DNA of 64,000 nucleotides, from contig JAXQJY010000033.1 of the NCBI GenBank assembly GCA_037042185.1, positions 1,240,001-1,304,000 on the forward strand, read 5' to 3'. Below are positions 56,742 to 64,000 of this stretch, one piece after another (the first letter of the stretch is position 1; the number at the start of each line of letters is the position of its first letter). This DNA comes from Sordariomycetes sp. S80-01Y. Its lineage: Eukaryota > Ascomycota > Sordariomycetes. The notes below the pieces were generated by a model. That model saw only the letters and a program-made list of their open reading frames with translations, was not told the DNA's origin and did not search any database. Both the position numbers and the translations under genes were made by a program.

Positions 56742-58019
56742 ATGGCCTCCAACATGCTCACCTCGCCCAACGCCATCCCGCCCCGAACGTCATCCACCAA
56801 CGGCGGTCTTCACTCCCACTCCAACTCCCTCTCCTCGACCAACAACGCATCCTCTCCCCCAAACAGCCGCTCTGTCCTCAAGCCTGTCTCGGAAGGGGAC
56901 TGGCTTTCGCAGCAGCAACCGCCGCATATTCCCCCTCAATCCCCCGACCGTCCCTCGAGCCACAACCACAGCTCCAGCATGAGCAAACACCACCGCCACC
57001 ACTCGTCCTCCTTCGGCTCTTACCCCGTACCCAACATGGTCCAGCCTGTGCAACCCAAAACGCAGGCCCCTCCACCCCCCGACCCGAACCGCTACGCCGC
57101 CGACGAACTCGACTTCCGCCCGGCGCGCACATGGACGGCGGACAAGGAGCGCGTCGTCCGCGGCCCCTTCGACTACGTCATCTCCCACCCAGGCAAGGAC
57201 TTCCGCGCGCAGCTCATCGGCGCCTTCAACGCCTGGCTCGACGTTCCGACTGAGAGCCTCACCGTCATCACCCGCGTCGTGGGCATGCTCCACGAGAGCT
57301 CCCTCCTGGTGGACGACGTGCAAGACAGTTCGGAGCTTCGACGTGGCTTTCCCGTCGCGCATAATATCTTCGGCGTGGCGCAGACGATCAACGCTGCCAA
57401 CTACATCTACTTCGTCGCCCTGGGAGAGTTGCACCAGCTGGGGAACCCGAGTGCTGTGAGCACGTTTGCCGAGGAATTGACGAATCTGCACAGGGGTCAG
57501 GGTATGGATCTGTACTGGAGGGACACGCTCACTTGCCCTTCGGAGGATGATTATCTGGAGATGGTTGGCAACAAGACTGGAGGGCTGTTCCGGCTGGGTA
57601 TCAAACTCATGCAAGCGCAGTCGCCTACCGACATCGACTGCGTCCAATTGATCAACCTCATCGGCCTCATTTTTCAGATTCGCGATGACTACATGAACCT
57701 CTCCTCGAGCGAATACTCCCACAACAAGGGCATGTGTGAGGATCTCACCGAAGGCAAATTCTCCTTCCCCGTCATCCACAGCATCCGCGCAGACCCGACC
57801 AACCTGCAACTCATCAACATCCTCAAGCAAAAGACCACCGACGTCCAGGTCAAGCGCTACGCAGTGCGCTACATGGAGAACACGGGCAGCTTCGAGTACA
57901 CGAGGAAGGTCATAGGCGTGCTGATCGAGCGCGCGAGGAGGACAGCGGAGCAGATCGATGCCGGGATGGGCAAGATGGCCGGGATACAGAAGATCTTGGA
58001 CAGGATGGTCGTGGAATAG
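56742..58019 (+). CDS. Geranylgeranyl diphosphate synthase
   Basis: Class I trans-prenyltransferase making C20-PP from FPP/DMAPP and IPP, for protein geranylgeranylation (for example of CVLL proteins such as Ras-2), carotenoids and diterpenes. A single exon of 425 aa, near Neurospora AL-3 in length. The first 130 residues are Ser/His/Pro-rich and disordered. The enzyme core starts near residue 140. The first Asp-rich motif DDVQD is at 191-195, as in fungal GGPP synthases, with RRG after it. The second, DDYMN, is at 315-319, followed by [18 protein letters not shown]. The start is the first ATG of the open frame ([10 protein letters not shown]); a slightly longer open frame upstream has no ATG. 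No secondary-metabolite genes lie beside it, so a housekeeping role is likely. Confidence 0.95.
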   Translation: MASNMLTSPNAIPPRTSSTNGGLHSHSNSLSSTNNASSPPNSRSVLKPVSEGDWLSQQQPPHIPPQSPDRPSSHNHSSSMSKHHRHHSSSFGSYPVPNMVQPVQPKTQAPPPPDPNRYAADELDFRPARTWTADKERVVRGPFDYVISHPGKDFRAQLIGAFNAWLDVPTESLTVITRVVGMLHESSLLVDDVQDSSELRRGFPVAHNIFGVAQTINAANYIYFVALGELHQLGNPSAVSTFAEELTNLHRGQGMDLYWRDTLTCPSEDDYLEMVGNKTGGLFRLGIKLMQAQSPTDIDCVQLINLIGLIFQIRDDYMNLSSSEYSHNKGMCEDLTEGKFSFPVIHSIRADPTNLQLINILKQKTTDVQVKRYAVRYMENTGSFEYTRKVIGVLIERARRTAEQIDAGMGKMAGIQKILDRMVVE

Positions 58020-58441
58020 GACGACCAACCCCACTGGGGTTGCTGGTGGCATGCTTGTTTTGGTTGCTCACTGGTAAAGTGAATGGGTTAGCGAGCGGCA
58101 TGGGACCTCTGGAGTCACGGTGGTTTGATTTTGATGATTATTTTGTTTAGATACCAATCGCACATCACAATTCACGATGCTTGAGCTGATTTGATGTTTG
58201 TTTATTAAGCTCCTTCTCTATTCCTAGATGCTCAATTTCGGACATGGACATGCGAATTCCGTTCAAGATGTTCTTGCGACGCGCATTCTCGTTACTAATA
58301 TTTCGTTTCGTAAAAACAACGCCTGCGCCGTGTCGAGATCCTTCCTTCTTAAAAGCATCCCGCCTTCTCATATAGTATACATAACTGCATTACAACATCG
58401 TCCAGATATCTCCCTCGGAGGGTTCTCTGCGTTTTATATGA
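58020..58441. other. Intergenic region between convergent genes
   Basis: 422 bp between the GGPP synthase and C2-protein stop codons. AT-rich 3'-UTR-like sequence, nothing else seen. Confidence 0.6.
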
Positions 58442-61247
58442 TCAGTACCCGCCGCGGCGACGGGAGCGTCCCGCGCCAATGTCAATTCTCGACATCTCGT
58501 GCATCAAGGCGTCGTCACCGAGTGCCCCGCTCATCAACGGACCGCCGCCGAGGGGAACCTTGGCCGGAATGGGCGGGGCCGAACCGTAGTGGTTCTCATT
58601 CGGGTAGTCGTACTGAGCATGCGACGGGCGTTGCCCGCCACGGGTAGGGGTTGTGTGGTAGGGGCTACCGCGATCTTGGTAGTTATCCGGCGTCGGGGCC
58701 AAGGGGCTGGAGCCTGCCGAAGTGGGGACAGCAGAGCGGTTCTTCTTGTGTAGGCGGTTGCGCCCAGTTGCAGATGGTGGTGTCTGGGGGTCTGAAGGTC
58801 CGAAAGATGGATGGGGTGCCGCGGGACTGGGTGAGGGTCGAGCAGCGATGCGGAGCTGCCTTCTGCCGCTGGGCGGCATGGGTTGTGCGCCGCCTGGGGA
58901 AGGTCGGGCTCGAGGTTCGGGGGAGGGCTGCTTGTCCTTTTTCTCCGGCTCGGGTGCCCAGGACTCCATAGGTAGGTGATCAGAGGGGTCAACTTCTCGA
59001 CCATCGTGCGTGACGATCTTGGCATCAGGATCGATGGGTCCCCGTTGCTCCTCGCGGGTCGCGAGGTTGGTATTGAAGGAATCGAAGGAATCTGGACCAA
59101 AGGGTACATCAGACTTTCTTCGATCCTCAGCTGGAGGGGGTGCTGGGCTGACTGATTTGCGCTTGATCATCTGGTGTTGAGAGGTCGCGGGTGGACTGGG
59201 TGAAGGCCTTCGCATGCGCTGCTGCTCTCCTGGCATGCGCTGATCCGGAGCTCCTGAAAAGTTCACGTCGGACCCACGACGCGGAAGACGATCATATGGC
59301 GGCTGCGGAGGCTGGTAGGTAACCATCTCGCCCCTGTCAGGGTATGATGGGGGAGGCTCGGAAGCAAAGCGTCCCCTAGGCGGTGTGCCGGCAACCTGAG
59401 TTGTGTACCTCCTGTCATGATGACGCCTGTCATCTTGGATATTGTACTCGAGCTCCTGGGTCAAGCCAGGATCCACCCCCCGAGGGACTAGCGACGAAGG
59501 AAACTCCTGGACAGAGCGACCTGCTGCGCGATGCATATTCCTCTCGTACTCATGGCCGTAGTGAGAGTACGGGCTGGGTTGGGGACGTCCTGGGCTGGTG
59601 GAAAGTTCTCGCCCAGCAGATGGCGACACAGACCCGTAGTTTACCTGGTCGTCGTAGTCTTGGTGAACATCCCTTGAGTGTTCAATCTGGTGCAAAGGTG
59701 ACCCGCCAGTCCGACTCAAGGTTAGCGGAGCAGGGCTGGAGCCATAATCATAGCTCGGGTCATCCGGGTGACCCCTTGGGCTCTGCCTGTGCGACTGACC
59801 ATAAGAGGCGTTTGGGGACTCTGGGGCGTCCTCTACTGTGGCTTGCATCGACCGCGACGAAGCGTCGTAGGAAGCTGGGTCATAGGAGTGATGTCTCGGT
59901 GGTTCATAGTTTGGCGCTGGCAGGGCCTGAACTGGATTAGGGACTGGGGGGGCTGAATCATAGGCTCTGAATGTTGGGCGCGGAGCCGGTTGCGCTGCGA
60001 TCGAATGGCGGTGCGCCTCGTTTCTCAGAACATCGTGTCGCATGGGCAAAGAACTTGTAGACTTCTGAGCAGGGTGCTCAAAGCTGCGGCTCTGAACTAA
60101 CTCAGGCGGTCCTACCCCGAATGAAGAGCGGTGCGCTGGGGGCGGCGGGGGTCTGTCATCTTCAATAGCGGGCAATGCTTGTCGATTCTCCGTGATAGGG
60201 GGTGGCAGGTGATCGAAGTGCTCAGGGAACGCCTGCCCTCTGGGCTCATTTGCGAATGACGGCACCAAGGGCGCAGAATTGTATTCGCGTTCATCATATT
60301 GTCGCGGCGGCGTGTTGTAGGGGTCATTAGGGTGATAAGATTGACGCGGCGGCTCGGCTCGTTGTTGAGGAGGCGTTGGCTGCTGCTGGCCTTGGATTGA
60401 AGGCGAATATTGGTCCTGCTGGTACCGAGGTGCAGAGGGTGGTGTCTGATACTCGACGCTTTGCATGGGGCGGTGGTTCGACACAAAGCCCGAGTGCGAG
60501 GCGTGCTTCTGGTGAGCTCGTGGAGGTGTCTGGTGCGGATCCTGGGCTGGCGAAACCTGCGCAAGAGCGGGAGGAGCAGTTGGCGGTTGAACAGGCGGCG
60601 TTACTGGGGCCTCGCCCGTCACTGGGTCTGACGGAAGGGGTCGCCGTTTCATGGGCGTCCTCAGCTTGCCAGATCCGTTGTCTTGCTCAGTGGTAGAAGG
60701 TTGAGGACGAGGTTTTCGCGCCGGCTGTTCGGGTTTTGGCCGAGTGTCGTAGAAGGTGATTTCGACTCTGATCTCTCCCGCGTATTTCCCCCGGCAAGTC
60801 AAGGTTTGCCAGAGGTCGTCCTGCCCACCACCTTGCACAATGATCTTCTTCAGATCGATCCACGCCTCGCCGATCAAATCAGTTCGTTTGTCGTCAGTAA
60901 ATATCGAGACTTTGAGCTGGTAGTAGTCGGGGCCATCGTGAACGGTGAAGCGGAGCTCTTGATCCCTGTTGACTGTCAGTACAGACTGCTGGCCTGCGGT
61001 CATCATACGGAGCTTACCACTTCGGCGTCTGGCCACCGCGAACATCAGTGTTAGTTTTCTTCGCATGCTTTCCAAGTCGCATCGCGCAGTAAGGATCCTG
61101 CTTGCCAATGGTCTTCCGGTTGGGAAGGTTCTTCGCGCGGTCGACGATAGCCACAAGGGTGCCAATCTCAGGTCCATCGACCGACAAGTCTGCAAAGATG
61201 CCGGCTGTGTGAGGCGAGCTATTGAAGCTCGCAGTCTTGGTCGCCAT
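58442..61247 (-). CDS. C2-domain protein, Fic1/Inn1 ingression-like
   Basis: Probable cytokinesis factor related to fission yeast Fic1 and budding yeast Inn1, which link the contractile ring to septum synthesis. Two exons: 61247-61018 and 60965-58442, with a 52-bp intron; 917 aa. The C2 domain covers about residues 28-150 (GTLVAIVDRAKNLPNRKT, GKQDPYCAMRLGKHAKKT, PKWDQELRFTVHDGP, YYQLKVSIFTDD, LIGEAWIDL). It keeps only some Ca2+-binding Asp positions. The rest is a long Pro/Gln/Ser/Arg-rich disordered tail with many PxxP motifs suited to SH3 partners, as in Fic1/Inn1 but much longer. The ATG at 61247 (MATKTASFNS) is the first real start; the frame is open slightly upstream without ATG. Confidence 0.87.
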
Positions 61248-62565
61248 GGCTGCTGTAGGGGCCACCGAAGCTATGAACGGCCGTGGTGGTTGAGGAGCCG
61301 TTTGTTTACATGGACTTGAACTCGAGGATCAGGCTCGTCAATGACGACACTGGAAGAGAGGGGCTGAGCGCGTAGCTGAAAGGAAGGAAGATGACTCGAA
61401 AGAGGACAGTCAGCAATGCTAGAGGCGTTCAGCAAAGAAGCCTCCCACGATGCTCTGGAGGAAGAAAGAAGGAGAGACTGCAGAAGTGGGCTTGCAGGAG
61501 GAGAGTTCAGCAGAGGCTGACGGGGTCGACATTGTTTTGCATCTTGCATGCCATTAGCCCAGGCTAGAGAGATCGATCAGGCACGCGAGGTTGGGGAGTC
61601 CGCCATCGTGCAGGGAGGGGCCAAAGCGAGTGGCTGGGGCGGCCAAGGCTGGGTGAGCTTGCAGTTAGCGCTGCATTCCGGGAGGCTGGAGTTGACGCTG
61701 CCGGGGTGCCTCAGCCAATAGCAGCGGGCATTCGGGCTCTCGCACCCGACGCGATGACCCCTGCTCGGCTTTTGCAGGGTTCAGTATCTCTTAAACATCA
61801 ATAATGCAGAGGTAACTCTCGAGACCTCTTGCTCGCCAGTGATGCAAGGGCTCTGTCCAGGGTCGAGACAACCGCGACACCGATGCAGGACGACTGGCTA
61901 GTGTCAAATGCAAATTAATGGCCGCTTTATGCTTTGTTAACCGTCGACATACTCCGTACTCCGTAACTATGTTCCGCACTGCCCAGCGTTTTCACAGCCA
62001 CCTCGAGGTACGAGAGGATGACTTGAGAACTAGGTCGATCCTACAAAGCGACTGCGCAGATGACGACGCCTGCATTTCTTACACAATGACCACGCGGACG
62101 CGTTTCGGGATATATTTGGCACTTCTGAAGGCTTCTCTCGCCCGTGTCTGATCCGAGCCATGCGATCCTCGTCTGGGTTGCCTTGCTTGGGTTACCTCGC
62201 CAAGGTTGGACGGCGTAGACACCATCCGCTCGCCGCTCAACAACTCAACGTCCCGCGTTCAACTTTTTGCAAATAGAACGGACCAGTAAATTCAAATCTA
62301 GCCGTCGACGCTTAAAGTTCAGGGGTTTCTTTGTCTCGGTAAACTGTCTCTGCTATCCAGACCGTCATTTGAGACCTCCTTCCCCTCATGAAATGACTCT
62401 GATCACCGGCATTTGCCATGGAGACAGCTCAAGGGACCAAAGGGATCAAGACAGCTGACGTCGGTCGAGATTCCAATGATACAACCGCACGCCGAAAAGA
62501 TTGCATGTTTCAACGGTCACCACGGACAAGCTCCAACCACCAACGCCATTTTGTCAACGGCCGAG
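61248..62565. other. Intergenic region upstream of the C2-protein gene
   Basis: 1.3 kb. It contains the C2 gene's leader, a possible 92-codon upstream frame (61271-61549 minus), and a copy of the dispersed motif at 61950-61964. No other gene recognised. Confidence 0.5.
61950..61964. repeat. Dispersed motif, reverse copy
   Basis: TACTCCGTACTCCGT, the reverse complement of the 15-mer at 26410-26424. Confidence 0.8.
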
Positions 62566-63297
62566 TCACCAGTCACAAGCTTTTCCGATCAGAGCAGCCA
62601 ATTCCTCCAAGTTCTTCTTGTCGACTTCGTCGAAGCCATTGGTAGTAGCGCAATCTATGTCGATGATGGCGACGACTTGCTCTGTTTCCCCATCGGGCCT
62701 TGCGATGACGGGCACGACGATCTCGCTCTGGCTGTCCCCGTCGCAGGCAATATGACCTGGGAAGTCCTCGACATTATTCACTAGTTGGGTTTCTTTGGTC
62801 TGTGCGGCTGTTCCACAGACACCTTTGCCAAAGCTGATGGTCTGGCAGGCAACCTTGCCCTGGAAAGGCCCCAAGATCAGCTGCGGTTTTCTCGGCGATC
62901 CGTCCCGGTTCGTCTTCGTAAGATCCCACGACTTGTCAAGAACGTAGAAGCCTGCAAATTTCAGCTAAGCTATCTTTCGATGCAGGTACATGACCTACCA
63001 GCCCAGTTCACCTGGTTGCTGGGAGCCGGCATAGACTTGTACGCGTGCCACAGCAGCGAAGCAGCATTGGCAAGGTTGCAAACCTCGCTGATAGTCAGAA
63101 TCTTCGTGATAGAGTTGTGCACCGGGTGTTGTTTCTTACCCAATTGCGCTGACCAGTGAAGAGACCCTCTGCCTGTAGCAACACCTGCTCGTACGCCTCT
63201 TCCTTGGACACGTCCTCAGCGAAGTTGGAGGCGTCTGCGTGCACCTAGATAAATCAATCAGAGGACCGTCGACCCAGATGTCAAGTAGGCTCACCAT
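62566..63297 (-). CDS. Free methionine-(R)-sulfoxide reductase (GAF domain)
   Basis: Cytosolic enzyme reducing free Met-R-SO with thioredoxin (yeast YKL069W, bacterial fRMsr). Four exons: 63297-63295 (only the ATG), 63244-63140, 63083-62999 and 62951-62566, with introns of 50, 56 and 47 bp; 192 aa. The protein is one GAF domain. The three catalytic cysteines are Cys100, Cys110 and Cys134; spacings of 10 and 24 match E. coli Cys84/94/118. Motifs include NWVCNLANAASLLWHAY, NWAGFYVLDK, ISFGKGVCGTAA and SEIVVPVIA. For intron 2 I chose the acceptor GCGAG/GTT, because the nearer CAG would break the NWVCNLAN frame. It is divergent from the gene starting at 63781. Confidence 0.95.
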
Positions 63298-63780
63298 TTT
63301 GACGACAGAATGCTTGCAGTGTTATGGGTATTGCGCAGTCCCTACTATCAGTAGTCACGGATGAAAGTGAAAGAACCAGGAGTTTTTAGTCATGAAAAGT
63401 CCCATCGTCTCGGTAAAATTCTATATCAACTTTTAATCCGATGGCGCAATCGCACCCGAGAGGTTCCCTTAGCGATGACATGTCCGGCATATCTGCCTTA
63501 TGCTGCCCATTAAGCCGCCGTATGCCGAACAACAGCGGTGCAAATATCAACAAATTCCGAGCCTTGCATCTTTTTTGAGCTTGCAGTCGTCCTGAAGATG
63601 GAAGTCAGCGTCATGCAAGAGGTAGACCGTAGAGGTACTGACCAATGAACACGTCAAGAATGCATATGCGGGTCCAAGACCCTGACATTTGGAGCTCCTC
63701 GAACCCATTCTCAATCCGTCAGAACCGACCACGAGACTTTCTCGCAGCCTGCAAGTCACCTCGCCGGGCCTTTTGAAGTC
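63298..63780. promoter_or_regulatory. Shared divergent promoter region at right edge
   Basis: 483 bp between the fRMsr start and the rightmost partial gene. No repeat recognised. A minus-strand frame of 104 codons (63547-63861) overlaps the start of the right-hand gene and is not called. Confidence 0.45.
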
Positions 63781-64000
63781 ATGAGTGCTCGTTTGACATG
63801 GCGGCACTACTCGTCGTTGGCTGATCACCGCCTTGCTAGCCCACCATTTCCCATCTACCACGCCGCAGCCTTCACCATCTGTCGCGCCTCGATACCTGCG
63901 ACCTCACGATGCGCCCACAACAAGCCTTCCAAGCAAAGGAAGCATGTACCAGACAATGACCGCCGGTACAAACAGCTCGAGTCGAAGACGCCTGATATGC
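63781..64000 (+). CDS. 5' end of an unidentified, probably mitochondrial protein (runs off window)
   Basis: An open frame from ATG 63781 to the window end, 73 codons without a stop. It starts MSARLTWRHYSSLADHRLAS and goes on through an Arg/Ser/Ala-rich, acid-poor stretch to about residue 48, as in a mitochondrial presequence. A charged segment (RKHVPDNDRRYKQLESKTPD) follows and has the look of true coding sequence. No family is recognised from so little. An intron or a different start cannot be excluded. Confidence 0.5.
   Translation, partial: MSARLTWRHYSSLADHRLASPPFPIYHAAAFTICRASIPATSRCAHNKPSKQRKHVPDNDRRYKQLESKTPDM

Noticed and set aside
56790-58052. 420-codon open frame antisense to GGPP synthase
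   Set aside because: It mirrors the GC-rich third positions of the real gene and has no motif; the plus strand has both Asp-rich catalytic motifs.
61271-61549. 92-codon minus-strand frame just upstream of the C2-protein gene
   Set aside because: Could be an upstream frame in the leader, but the sequence has no conserved-looking part and its stop lies before the C2 start.
1-64000. Transposons, retroelements or viral fossils
   Set aside because: I looked for transposase, integrase, reverse transcriptase and long terminal repeats in all frames and found none; the only candidate element is the small inverted-repeat pair upstream of IDO, which has no coding capacity.

Overview
This window is nuclear DNA of a filamentous ascomycete. 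Genes carry short introns (about 46-60 bp, GT..AG, often with a visible CTAAC/CTGAC-type branch point), lie on both strands without operons, and are separated by 0.1-4 kb. The protein set (class III chitin synthase, ApsA/Num1, Opy2, a Ras-2 starting MAGRMVLYKL, an AL-3-like GGPP synthase, Ies4) points to Pezizomycotina, most likely a Sordariomycete. I cannot name the genus. I found no rRNA, tRNA, CRISPR array, transposase, reverse transcriptase or virus-like remnant.

Layout. 0-6 kb: the 3' end of an MFS drug/polyamine-type transporter, a PLP serine/threonine dehydratase-type enzyme, mitochondrial ketol-acid reductoisomerase (ILV5) and the NEDD8-conjugating enzyme UBC12. 6-18 kb: class III chitin synthase with a 3.6 kb gene-free upstream region, an Opy2-type MAPK membrane anchor, and Ras-2. 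18-28 kb: a 4.2 kb gene-poor stretch with clustered 5-8 bp tandem repeats, then a divergent pair (HAD dehalogenase-like enzyme and a six-helix membrane protein of unknown role). 28-41 kb: ApsA/Num1 cortical anchor, OTU deubiquitinase, a TPMT/HOL-type methyltransferase divergent from an SDR reductase, a 70-aa conserved-looking protein, and a metaxin/SAM35-like protein. 41-52 kb: GID1/RanBPM, INO80 subunit Ies4, a second HAD protein, an acidic Ser/Thr-rich orphan, and indoleamine 2,3-dioxygenase (IDO). 52-64 kb: a Cys-rich type I membrane protein, the SIN protein Cdc14, GGPP synthase, a Fic1/Inn1-like C2 protein, free-Met-R-sulfoxide reductase, and the 5' end of a probably mitochondrial protein.

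How the genes work together. There is no obvious biosynthetic cluster. Many genes act in polarised growth, septation and wall building: chitin synthase III, Opy2, Ras-2, ApsA, SIN Cdc14 and the Fic1-like C2 protein. Two others (UBC12, GID1) belong to ubiquitin-type pathways. This may be chance.

The most unusual non-coding signal lies upstream of the IDO gene. Two copies of a compound module face each other in inverted orientation about 413 bp apart: a 23-24 bp near-perfect palindrome, exactly 18 bp, then an 11-bp box. They could be paired operator sites for a dimeric regulator or the ends of a small foldback/MITE-like element.

Exon boundaries come from reading GT/AG sites that restore a continuous, family-like protein; every spliced gene listed sums to a whole number of codons. 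No searches were run.
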